From Micavibrio_B sp964633355 (lineage in GTDB: Bacteria; Pseudomonadota; Alphaproteobacteria; Micavibrionales; Micavibrionaceae), in NCBI GenBank assembly GCA_964633355.1, contig CAZWGO010000020.1, positions 1 through 39,312 on the forward strand: 39,312 bases of DNA. The letters are read 5' to 3'. A program made the position numbers and the translations under genes. Shown in pieces: positions 33,124 through 39,312 of this stretch. The notes beneath the pieces are model-generated. The model did no database searches. It was not told the DNA's origin and saw only the letters and a list, made by a program, of their open reading frames with translations. Positions within the stretch are counted from its first letter, which is position 1. Each line of letters starts with the position of its first letter.

Positions 33124-33720
33124 ATGAAAAACATCATCCTCGCATTCGCCCTCCTTTTGATCTCATCTCCGGCATACGCAGATAATGCCTCCGATATCGC
33201 CAAGGCGGAAAACTATTTCAAAACGCTGACCACGGCAAAATCGCGTTTCGTACAAACCGCGCCGGACGGAAAGCAAACACGCGGGAATTTCTACCTGTCG
33301 CGCCCGGGCAAACTTAGATTCGAATACGATGCGCCGATCAAAGATTTCGTCGTTGCCGATGGTCTCTTCATCTATTTCTATGACGACCAGTTAAAACAGC
33401 AATCGAATGCGCCGATCAGTCAAACTTTGGCCGACTTCCTTCTTCGCAAGAATCTGAAATTAAGCGGCGATCTGAAAGTCACGCAAATCAAACGCGATGG
33501 CGGGTTGATGCAAATGACGATGGTGCAAGCTGCCGAGCCGAATGCAGGATCGCTTACCCTCGGCTTTCAGGAAACACCCGGCCTGCAATTGAAAAAATGG
33601 CAAGTGCGCGATGCCACCGGCAATATTACCGAGATCGAATTATTCAATGTCGAGACCGGTATGAATTTGCCGTCGAAACTTTTCGTTTATCTCGACCCGA
33701 ATAAAAAAGGGTACAACTAA
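33124..33720 (+). CDS. lolA: Outer-membrane lipoprotein carrier protein LolA
   Basis: A 198-residue periplasmic chaperone that takes lipoproteins from LolCDE to the outer membrane. The signal peptide is MKNIILAFALLLISSPAYA. The mature part shows TTAKSRFVQTAPDGKQTRGNFYLSRPGKLRFEYDAP, the standard LolA opening. YFYDDQLKQQSNAPISQTLADFLL and the C-terminal strand pattern follow. In many alphaproteobacteria lolA directly follows ftsK; here 4 kb of other genes lie between. It is followed 2 bp later by recR. Confidence 0.93.
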   Translation: MKNIILAFALLLISSPAYADNASDIAKAENYFKTLTTAKSRFVQTAPDGKQTRGNFYLSRPGKLRFEYDAPIKDFVVADGLFIYFYDDQLKQQSNAPISQTLADFLLRKNLKLSGDLKVTQIKRDGGLMQMTMVQAAEPNAGSLTLGFQETPGLQLKKWQVRDATGNITEIELFNVETGMNLPSKLFVYLDPNKKGYN

Positions 33721-33722
33721 AC

Positions 33723-34343
33723 GTGCAGGGAGACTCTTCTAACGGGGGGCCGCTCGATCAACTGATCCGCCAGCTCGCCTCGCTACCGGGGCTCGGTCCG
33801 CGCTCTGCGCGCCGCGTCGCGCTGCATCTTATCCATCGCAAGAGCGAGGTCATGCTGCCGCTGGCGCGCAGTCTCGACAACACCGCCGCCAACGTCAAAA
33901 CCTGCAGCAAATGCCACAATCTCGACACGACCGATCCCTGCCGCATTTGCACGAGTAACAACCGCGACCAGCAAAGCCTCTGCGTCGTCGCAACCGTTGC
34001 CGATCTTTGGGCTATTGAGCGCACCGGCGTTTATAAAGGTCTCTATCATGTGCTGGGCGGCGTCTTGTCGGCGCTTGACGGCATTACGCCAGCCGATCTC
34101 AATATTTTATCTCTGAAGCGTCGCGTCGATGACATGCAGCCATCCGAAATTATTCTGGCATTATCGGCCACTGTAGATGCGCAAGCGACATCACATGTCC
34201 TGATCGATACGCTGCAAACCAATGGGCAAAATCTGACCGCCAAAATATCACGCCTCGCCCATGGCGTTCCGGTCGGCGGTGAGCTTGATTATCTGGACGA
34301 AGGCACGATCGTCACCGCCATCAAATCCAGATCGTCTTTTTAA
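33723..34343 (+). CDS. recR: Recombination mediator RecR
   Basis: A 206-residue DNA-repair protein of the RecFOR pathway that helps load RecA at gaps. It has the helix-hairpin-helix LASLPGLGPRSARRVALHLIHRK near the N-terminus and the C4 zinc finger CSKCHNLDTTDPCRIC. A Toprim domain follows with LCVVATVADLWAIERTGVYKGLYHVLGG. The start codon is a GTG 2 bp after lolA; an AAGGG inside the end of lolA is the likely ribosome-binding site. It ends overlapping the last bases of the convergent small gene. Confidence 0.95.
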   Translation: MQGDSSNGGPLDQLIRQLASLPGLGPRSARRVALHLIHRKSEVMLPLARSLDNTAANVKTCSKCHNLDTTDPCRICTSNNRDQQSLCVVATVADLWAIERTGVYKGLYHVLGGVLSALDGITPADLNILSLKRRVDDMQPSEIILALSATVDAQATSHVLIDTLQTNGQNLTAKISRLAHGVPVGGELDYLDEGTIVTAIKSRSSF

Positions 34344-34678
34344 ATCTTTTCCGAGACATACAGCATACCATCCGTCGAATCGGCACGGATAACGCTGACA
34401 TGATTTGTTTGCTTCGCCTCCTCGCCGCCTATAGCGATATCGTAATAAATGCCCGCCGGAAAATAATGATCGGTATTGGTCGCAGTGACAGTGTTTCCGC
34501 CAAAACGGACATAGACCCCGATTGTGGCATAAAGGCTCACCACTCTTGTATCCGTATCGAACGCGATCGCGTTACGGGCGGAAGCTGCGGTCACGCTAAT
34601 CTTATGGCTTCCTCCATCGCGCAGACGCAACGCAGGGATCGGGTGATTATTTTCATCAGTCGGTAAAATAGTCGGCAT
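34340..34678 (-). CDS. Small phage-like protein under a LexA-type promoter
   Basis: A 112-residue soluble protein, probably beta-rich (VSLYATIGVYVRFGGNTV, DHYFPAGIYYDIAIGGEE), with an ending VIRADSTDGMLYVSEKI. The style recalls small virion-associated or structural phage proteins, but I cannot assign a function. The ATG at 34678 has GGAG 7 nt upstream. The frame remains open to a GTG at 34774, which would add a hydrophobic 32-residue extension; I prefer the short form. Upstream are a terminator hairpin (34700-34733) and a promoter with a LexA operator, so it should be induced by DNA damage, if read-through occurs. It is convergent with recR. Confidence 0.7.
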   Translation of the reverse strand: MPTILPTDENNHPIPALRLRDGGSHKISVTAASARNAIAFDTDTRVVSLYATIGVYVRFGGNTVTATNTDHYFPAGIYYDIAIGGEEAKQTNHVSVIRADSTDGMLYVSEKI

Positions 34679-34689
34679 GAATTTTCTCC

Positions 34690-34733
34690 AAAAAAAAATG
34701 GTCGCCAACCGGTGAATCAAACCGGCGGCGACC
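34690..34733 (-). terminator. Strong intrinsic terminator between SOS promoter and small gene
   Basis: On the minus strand, GGTCGCC (34727-34733) pairs with GGCGACC (34700-34706). An inner CCGGT/ACCGG stem and a 7-nt loop follow. Directly after it comes ATTTTTTTTTGGAG, so the U run abuts the Shine-Dalgarno of the 112-residue gene. It may end a ~100-nt SOS-induced transcript, act as an attenuator, or stop the upstream polysaccharide operon. Confidence 0.85.
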
Positions 34734-34794
34734 TCAAACAGGGATATGAACAGAATGATCTGAATTCGAAACACAGTTCCGAACCAGATTGTCT

Positions 34795-34824
34795 CTTATA
34801 GTTCTATTTATGTTCTATTGTCAA
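34795..34824 (-). promoter_or_regulatory. Sigma70-type promoter with LexA box in its spacer
   Basis: On the minus strand a perfect TTGACA (34819-34824) is separated by 18 bp from TATAAG (34795-34800). The spacer holds GTTC-N7-GTTC (plus strand 34801-34804 and 34812-34815), the direct-repeat LexA operator of alphaproteobacteria. A further GTTC at 34834-34837 keeps the 11-bp period with one degenerate unit between. LexA bound here would block RNA polymerase. Confidence 0.8.
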
Positions 34825-34836
34825 TCTACTTTTGTT

Positions 34837-36492
34837 CTAGTTTTGTATTAAAACTATGGATGTGCCGCTCTTATCGAAGCCTGATAACCCGTTTACCGCC
34901 TGCTTACGGCCTGTTTTGACGGTTTTGAGGCAATAAAGCGTCCGGTCGCTGATCTGCGACAGGATACGGGCGTCCGGCCCCGCCGCCGCCGATGGAGCGG
35001 CCAGCAAGGTCAAATCATAGACTTCACGCAGGGACTGAAGCAGGGTTCTCATTTTTTCCGAAGAAATCAGGTCCAGCGCGGTATTGGGGACCGCCGTGCC
35101 GTAAATCACATGAACGCCAGAAACATCCGTTTTATAAATAATATCTTCGATCCTCGCCTGCCCGCTTAAATAGTCGACGAGATTGCGCGGCGCGTTTTGC
35201 GGCAGCGCCAGTTGCATCGATGGCGCGCGCAAATCCGTATCGATAATAATAACGTTCTCTCCGCCTCGCGCCGACAATCGCCCGAGACCCGCAACCAGCG
35301 CAGTGACACCTTCTCCCTGATCTGTCGATGTCACTGTCACAAGCTTGATGGGCTTTTCGGAACTCTGCAATTTCAATTCCTGCCGCAGGACTTTCAGTCT
35401 TTCCGCCATCTCGCCGGACGGCATCGGCAAATCCCCGCTTTCATCAAGACCCGGGATGGTAGCGATAATATCAAACCCAAGAATGGCTTTGATATTATCT
35501 GTGTTGTCAAAATCGGATCGAGAGCGAATTTGCAGGTAAATAAGGGCTAGCATGAAGGCCAATAAAGAAGCTGCCGCTATTTTATGGGGAAGATACCTGT
35601 TTGAATTCTGCACAACTACATCGCCCATCGGCAGGATTTTGATCGCCGAAGGAATTATTGATTTTTGCTGTTCAAGCATGACGGATTTACGCATTGCCTC
35701 ATCGAGATTTTTAAAATCGACTTCCAGCTTCTTCTTCAATTGTAAAACTTGCTCGGTTTCAACCTGCTTGGTAGTTTTTACATCAAGCTCGCTACGCTGT
35801 TTGAGCGCCTCGATAAGCGCCGGATGTTTCGGACCGTATCTGAGTTTCAGCGCCGATATTTTTGCATCCAGCGCCGTTTTTTCAGATTGTAACGCATCGA
35901 AGGAATTCTTATCTCCCTCGATGAGGCTTAAGATTCTTTGCTGCGATTGCAGAAATATTTCGCGTTTCTCCGCAATCTCTTTATCTGCTTCTATGCTTCG
36001 GTCGTCGAAATCCGATGGCGCGGAATCTTGCCGCCAGTTACGATATTTTTCGAACAGGACTTCAAGCGTTTTTCTGGCGGTCGGAGAATCGCGATCCGTA
36101 TAAATAATCTTTATTAAGGAAGCTTCGTTATCGATCAAAACGACGAAACCCTTCCTGAATGCAGCGATTGTTGTTTTTAAATGACTATCGGTAATAGGCG
36201 TTTTTGCATTCCCCAGATCGAAGCTTCGGAATCGCGACGTGCTGGCGGGCAAGAGATTTAACTCCCGCATCACCTGCAAAAGTATTTCATCGGATAAAAG
36301 AAGGTTTCTTTCGGTCAGAAAATCAGGCTTCGCCTTTTCATCGCTTGAAGCGATGCCGAATTCGAGCGACGCCGTATAGGTTTGCGGCGCGCGCGCGCTG
36401 GCAAGATAAACCAGCACTACACTGAGAATAACGCAGAGAAAAACGAAGAGTGATTTTCCTGCTGCCGACCGTAAACTCATTTTGTCAGGCAA
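34837..36492 (-). CDS. Wzz/GumC-type polysaccharide protein with degenerate tyrosine-kinase domain
   Basis: A 551-residue inner-membrane protein for capsule or exopolysaccharide export. A first membrane helix (~14-33), a Wzz-type periplasmic region with a long coiled coil (~165-275) and a second helix (~303-322) are followed by a cytosolic CpsD/CapB-like ATPase domain. In that domain the Walker A is TSTDQGEGVTA: the catalytic lysine of GEGKT is V396, while Walker A' IIIDTDLRAP (416-425) is kept. No tyrosine cluster is present at the C-terminus. It is therefore probably a pseudokinase acting as a chain-length or assembly regulator. It overlaps the Wza-like gene by 16 bp. No glycosyltransferase genes are nearby. 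Confidence 0.85.
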   Translation of the reverse strand: MPDKMSLRSAAGKSLFVFLCVILSVVLVYLASARAPQTYTASLEFGIASSDEKAKPDFLTERNLLLSDEILLQVMRELNLLPASTSRFRSFDLGNAKTPITDSHLKTTIAAFRKGFVVLIDNEASLIKIIYTDRDSPTARKTLEVLFEKYRNWRQDSAPSDFDDRSIEADKEIAEKREIFLQSQQRILSLIEGDKNSFDALQSEKTALDAKISALKLRYGPKHPALIEALKQRSELDVKTTKQVETEQVLQLKKKLEVDFKNLDEAMRKSVMLEQQKSIIPSAIKILPMGDVVVQNSNRYLPHKIAAASLLAFMLALIYLQIRSRSDFDNTDNIKAILGFDIIATIPGLDESGDLPMPSGEMAERLKVLRQELKLQSSEKPIKLVTVTSTDQGEGVTALVAGLGRLSARGGENVIIIDTDLRAPSMQLALPQNAPRNLVDYLSGQARIEDIIYKTDVSGVHVIYGTAVPNTALDLISSEKMRTLLQSLREVYDLTLLAAPSAAAGPDARILSQISDRTLYCLKTVKTGRKQAVNGLSGFDKSGTSIVLIQN

Positions 36493-37115
36493 TCAGGCAG
36501 CAATTCGACATTGACCTCGGGCTTGACCAGATAGCCTTTGGCTAAAGCCGATGTCATCTTGTTTTGCAGTTCGGAAGTTTTCATACCACCCGCCTCGACC
36601 TGCCCCAGTAAAGGAAAGCTAATCTTGCCTTTATCATTGATCTGGTAGATACCGCTTAAATCTTTTTCGCGGAACACGGTGATTTTCAAACGGTCGCCGC
36701 TGCGTAAATCATCGCGCGTGACTTTGGCGGCTGGTCCGGCGGGCGGCGGCACATCGCCTGTCCTGGGGATGGCACAATTATCTTTTTGAACAGGTTTCTC
36801 TGTTACTTTCTCTGGCGCTTTTAATGAAGGCGGGGCAACAGGTGTTTTTTTAGCGGGTAGCGGTTCTTCTTTTTTGACTGGCGCTTCCGGTGTCTTGGTC
36901 AAAGCGACGGGCGCCGCAACCGCTTTGGGCGCGGAAGATTTCTTCACCGGACCGTCCGAATGCTCTTTTGGCGGCGCAATCACCGGATCCTGATGTTCGG
37001 TTTTATGTTCGCTATCCAGCAGATCATATCCGTCGAAATGCGACGGGGTCAGCGTACAGGCCGAGAGCAATACACACAGGGCCGGAACGGCAAGGAAAGA
37101 AATCGGTTTTTTCAT
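36477..37115 (-). CDS. Short Wza-like polysaccharide export lipoprotein
   Basis: A 212-residue lipoprotein (signal with LSAC lipobox, Cys at residue 20). A long Pro/Lys/Ala/Val-rich linker (~45-110) is followed by one Poly_export domain from ~132: DDLRSGDRLKITVFREKDLSGIYQINDKGKISFPLLGQVEAGGMKTSELQ. Normal Wza proteins are ~350-380 residues with SLBB domains and a C-terminal helix that forms the outer-membrane pore; these are absent. It may form only the periplasmic ring or depend on another outer-membrane pore. It overlaps the Wzz-like gene by 16 bp on the same strand. Confidence 0.85.
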   Translation of the reverse strand: MKKPISFLAVPALCVLLSACTLTPSHFDGYDLLDSEHKTEHQDPVIAPPKEHSDGPVKKSSAPKAVAAPVALTKTPEAPVKKEEPLPAKKTPVAPPSLKAPEKVTEKPVQKDNCAIPRTGDVPPPAGPAAKVTRDDLRSGDRLKITVFREKDLSGIYQINDKGKISFPLLGQVEAGGMKTSELQNKMTSALAKGYLVKPEVNVELLPDCLTK

Positions 37116-37157
37116 TTTATCATTCTTGTTTAAAATTTTAGAAAAGGCAAAAATCTA

Positions 37158-37535
37158 TCAAGTCTCTGGCGGGTGCAGCAGTTTATCATTGAGCGCCTGA
37201 CGGATTGTCTTTAGCCGCGCCGGCGCATCGCCGCCCAGCATATTGACGGGCATGAATATACCCTGACTTTCCGGTCCCGCATATTCCTGATTGAGGAAAT
37301 CGAATCTTTTTACCAGCTGTCCCGCCTCGTCATATTCATCGACCATCCAGACACCGGTATTTGTGCAGGCATTAATTTTAAAGCCCTTGATCACGCCGGG
37401 ATTGGATTCTTTGGCCCGTTGGCAAGCCTTGGCGGTTTTCACGGCAGGGCCGTCTTCCTGAATATCGACACCGCTACAGGAAATTAACAACAAAATGGAA
37501 AATAAAAGGGGAAAGTATCGAATGTGCAGAATCAT
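37158..37535 (-). CDS. Small lipoprotein, unknown function
   Basis: A 125-residue protein with a lipoprotein signal (ILLLISCS, Cys near residue 20). The mature part has two further cysteines (AKACQRA and NACTNTG) that could form one disulfide. It also has a WMVDEYDEAGQLVKRFDFLNQEY segment reminiscent of small beta-sheet lipoproteins. I do not recognise the family. It lies upstream of the Wza-like gene on the same strand, 42 bp apart, so it may belong to the export operon. Confidence 0.75.
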   Translation of the reverse strand: MILHIRYFPLLFSILLLISCSGVDIQEDGPAVKTAKACQRAKESNPGVIKGFKINACTNTGVWMVDEYDEAGQLVKRFDFLNQEYAGPESQGIFMPVNMLGGDAPARLKTIRQALNDKLLHPPET

Positions 37536-37578
37536 CTTGGGAAAATTCTGACAGGTCTGTGATTTTGGTCAACTATAA

Positions 37579-38397
37579 TTAGTTCTTGAGCATCACGCTA
37601 TGTTCCGCCAACCGTGCGCCGGACGGAATTTCGACAAGGCGGACGCCGATTTCGACCTTCATATCCGGCTTGGTCAGGATATCGTGGCAATTCGCCAAAG
37701 AATCGGCGAAACGTGCCGCCGCCTCGATCGGCTCCTGCGCATCGACAGGCCTCAGGAGTAATAATGCGTATTCATTTGTGCTGATCTGACCGATAATATC
37801 CGACGCACGGCGAAGGCGTACAATATGCTGGGCCATGCGCGCCCCGGCGACTTCGGCTTCATAAGGGCCGGATTCAACCGCAATCTGCTTGAAATTCTGC
37901 AAGCCGATAAACAAGGCATAGGTTTTCTCGGCATAGCGGTCGGCACGGTCGATACAGGACAGGAACAGCTGGTTAATGGCTGATTTGGCGATAATACCGC
38001 CCGCGCTCGGGAAATCCTGAGAACCGTCCCGTAAATGCTGGACGATACCAAGGAAGCTTTTGGCATTCTCGACTTTCTGGTCGATGGTCGATAAATCCAT
38101 GGGTTTGGGCAGATAATCATTGAACCCGAAGCCAAGCGCAGCTTCTTCGCTGAAGCCTTCAGACATCAATACCATATAGGGATTATATCTGATCTGGCGG
38201 CGCAAATTGACGACCATCGGTTTCGGATTGGTCGAAGGCGACGGATCGACGAAGACAATATCGAAATCAACCTTGGCAAATTCGTCTGCGGCATCGTTTT
38301 TTGCCGGGGAATAGGTTACGGCATGGCCAAGCGGCTCCAGCCTGGACTTCAGCAGGCTGGCGGACATTTCATCGCGATCGATAACTAGGATTTTCAT
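37579..38397 (-). CDS. Response regulator with degenerate GGDEF domain
   Basis: A 272-residue cytosolic signalling protein. The receiver domain (1-~115) is intact: acidic pair D7/D9, phospho-acceptor D51, S79 and K98 (LPKP). A GGDEF-like domain follows with RADRYAEKTYALFIGLQNFKQI and RRASDIIGQISTNEYALLLL. There STNEY (206-210) replaces GGDEF, so no diguanylate cyclase activity is expected; it may bind a partner or act as an output switch. The ATG at 38397 is preferred because GGGG stands 8 nt before it; an in-frame TTG at 38403 has no spacing. No histidine kinase gene is adjacent. Confidence 0.85.
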   Translation of the reverse strand: MKILVIDRDEMSASLLKSRLEPLGHAVTYSPAKNDAADEFAKVDFDIVFVDPSPSTNPKPMVVNLRRQIRYNPYMVLMSEGFSEEAALGFGFNDYLPKPMDLSTIDQKVENAKSFLGIVQHLRDGSQDFPSAGGIIAKSAINQLFLSCIDRADRYAEKTYALFIGLQNFKQIAVESGPYEAEVAGARMAQHIVRLRRASDIIGQISTNEYALLLLRPVDAQEPIEAAARFADSLANCHDILTKPDMKVEIGVRLVEIPSGARLAEHSVMLKN

Positions 38398-38484
38398 CGG
38401 CAAGGCCCCTAAAAGACTATGCGGTATTCTGGATTAATAAATTATGAAGTCAATAATTAAGGGAAGTTATCTTTTCTCTGAAAA

Positions 38485-38571
38485 TGGTGCCCTGGAGAGG
38501 ACTCGAACCTCCACGACCTTGCGATCACTAGCACCTGAAGCTAGCGCGTCTACCAATTCCACCACCAGGGC
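38485..38571 (-). tRNA. tRNA-Leu (anticodon CAG)
   Basis: An 87-nt class II tRNA read on the minus strand. The acceptor GCCCTGG pairs with CCAGGGC, the D-arm contains TGGTAGACGC, and the anticodon stem CTAGC/GCTAG encloses the loop TTCAGGT, giving anticodon CAG. The long variable arm (TGATCGCAAGGTCG) is typical of leucine. The T-arm contains GGTTCGAGTCC, and CCA is encoded. Confidence 0.97.
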
Positions 38572-38598
38572 AGCACCATTAAGGATAGTATGACGGTA

Positions 38599-38627
38599 CA
38601 TCTACCTTTCGGGCTAATTCCTGTCAA
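38599..38627 (-). promoter_or_regulatory. Probable tRNA-Leu promoter
   Basis: On the minus strand a perfect TTGACA (38622-38627) is separated by 17 bp from TAGATG (38599-38604), about 28 bp upstream of the tRNA 5' end. The -10 is a weak match. Confidence 0.5.
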
Positions 38628-38707
38628 ATGCCAATTTAGGTGATCTTATGCCTCTATTCCATCAGCCATAGCTTGAAAATCCCCGCAAAACCCTCTATTC
38701 CCAATAT

Positions 38708-39312
38708 ATGACGATATATCTTTATGAGAACGACCTGCCGGACGGCCTGTCTTTCGGCGCTTCCGTGGCCATCGACACCGAAACCATGGGCCTTAATCCG
38801 GCCCGCGACCGCCTGTGCCTGATCCAGCTCTCTAGCGGCGATGGCAATGCTCATCTGGTTCAGCTTAAAGATAGAAATTACGGTGCGCCGAATTTAAAGA
38901 AACTTCTCGAAGATAAAAACGTTCTGAAAATCTTCCATTTTGGACGCTTCGATATCGCCGTGATGGAAGCCTATCTCGGCGTTGCCGCAAGTCCCGTTTA
39001 TTGCACGAAAATCGCTAGCCGCCTGTGCCGTACCTTCACCGACCGCCACGGCCTGAAAGATCTTTGCCGCGATTTGTTGCAAACCGAGGTGAATAAAGGC
39101 CAGCAGACGTCCGACTGGGGCGCAGACACTCTCACCGAAGAGCAAAAAAACTATGCCGCCGGCGATGTACTTTATCTTCACCAGCTGAAAGAAAAACTCG
39201 ACATCATGCTGGAACGCGAAGGACGCACCTCTCTCGCCAAAGCCTGTTTCGATTTCCTGCCCGCCCGCTCCCGTCTGGACCTCGCCGGCTGGGATGAATT
39301 CGATATTTTCGC
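38708..39312 (+). CDS. rnd: Ribonuclease D-type 3'-5' exonuclease, 3' end beyond window
   Basis: At least 201 residues, still open at the window edge. It is a DEDDy exonuclease involved in tRNA and stable-RNA 3' processing. Exo I is AIDTETMGL, Exo II is FHFGRFDIAVM, and Exo III is YAAGDVLYLHQL with the Tyr and Asp of the DEDDy class. The segment DRHGLKDLCRDLL is also family-typical. The final residues (GWDEFDIF) resemble the C-terminus of the short alphaproteobacterial form, so probably only a few codons are missing and no HRDC domain is expected. Confidence 0.9.
   Translation, partial: MTIYLYENDLPDGLSFGASVAIDTETMGLNPARDRLCLIQLSSGDGNAHLVQLKDRNYGAPNLKKLLEDKNVLKIFHFGRFDIAVMEAYLGVAASPVYCTKIASRLCRTFTDRHGLKDLCRDLLQTEVNKGQQTSDWGADTLTEEQKNYAAGDVLYLHQLKEKLDIMLEREGRTSLAKACFDFLPARSRLDLAGWDEFDIF

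Noticed and set aside
34776..34784. GTTCCGAAC palindrome next to the SOS promoter
   Set aside because: It resembles a different LexA-box type but is short, out of register with the GTTC repeats and downstream of the start site; probably chance.
38485..38571. tRNA-Leu as an integration site for a mobile element
   Set aside because: No repeat of the tRNA 3' end and no integrase are found in the window.

Overview
The window looks like chromosomal DNA of an alphaproteobacterium. Supporting signs are the short stand-alone RNase D, PheA without a chorismate mutase domain, the membrane-anchored CycM-type cytochrome c, the lptFG/pepA/holC neighbourhood, three perfect TTAA-N7-TTAA (CtrA-type) sites, and a GTTC-N7-GTTC LexA box, the form used in this class. 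The order cannot be fixed from sequence alone; a Micavibrio-like or Rhodospirillales-like lineage is a guess. Most genes are housekeeping and tightly packed. No gene-free stretch exceeds 300 bases.

Layout. 1-6.8 kb: a GNAT acetyltransferase, two TerD/TerA-type tellurium-resistance-family proteins, the ABC-F factor EttA, an MscS-type channel, and a Tat-exported metallo-beta-lactamase-fold hydrolase close to methyl parathion hydrolase. 7.0-16.5 kb: three consecutive ~1000-residue DotA/TraY-family membrane proteins, with no other type IV secretion gene in view. 16.5-20.6 kb (minus strand): envelope lipid transport (MlaC, MlaA, LptG, LptF). 20.7-23.7 kb: pepA, a KamA-type radical SAM protein and holC in one tight operon. 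23.7-26.4 kb: a small exported protein, a cytochrome c, pheA, a 57-residue protein and a small tail-anchored protein. 26.6-31.7 kb: ftsK, an AT-rich orphan, a methyltransferase with an apparently frameshifted start, an unknown gene and a ClpP-like protease. 31.8-34.3 kb: msrA, a YjdF-like membrane protein, lolA and recR. 34.3-37.5 kb: a small phage-like gene behind a LexA-type promoter, a Wzz/pseudo-tyrosine-kinase protein, a short Wza-like lipoprotein and a small lipoprotein. 37.6 kb to the end: a receiver/degenerate-GGDEF protein, tRNA-Leu(CAG) and a 3'-truncated ribonuclease D.

Two places stand out. One is the triple DotA/TraY cluster, which carries its own palindromic and CtrA-like regulatory sequence, an Asp-rich calcium-type motif in the first protein and a glutamine-rich tail in the second. 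The other is the compact SOS locus at 34.34-34.84 kb. There a consensus-like promoter holds a perfect alphaproteobacterial LexA operator in its spacer, and a strong intrinsic terminator lies between the promoter and the Shine-Dalgarno of the 112-residue gene. This suggests either an SOS-induced small RNA or an attenuated SOS gene.
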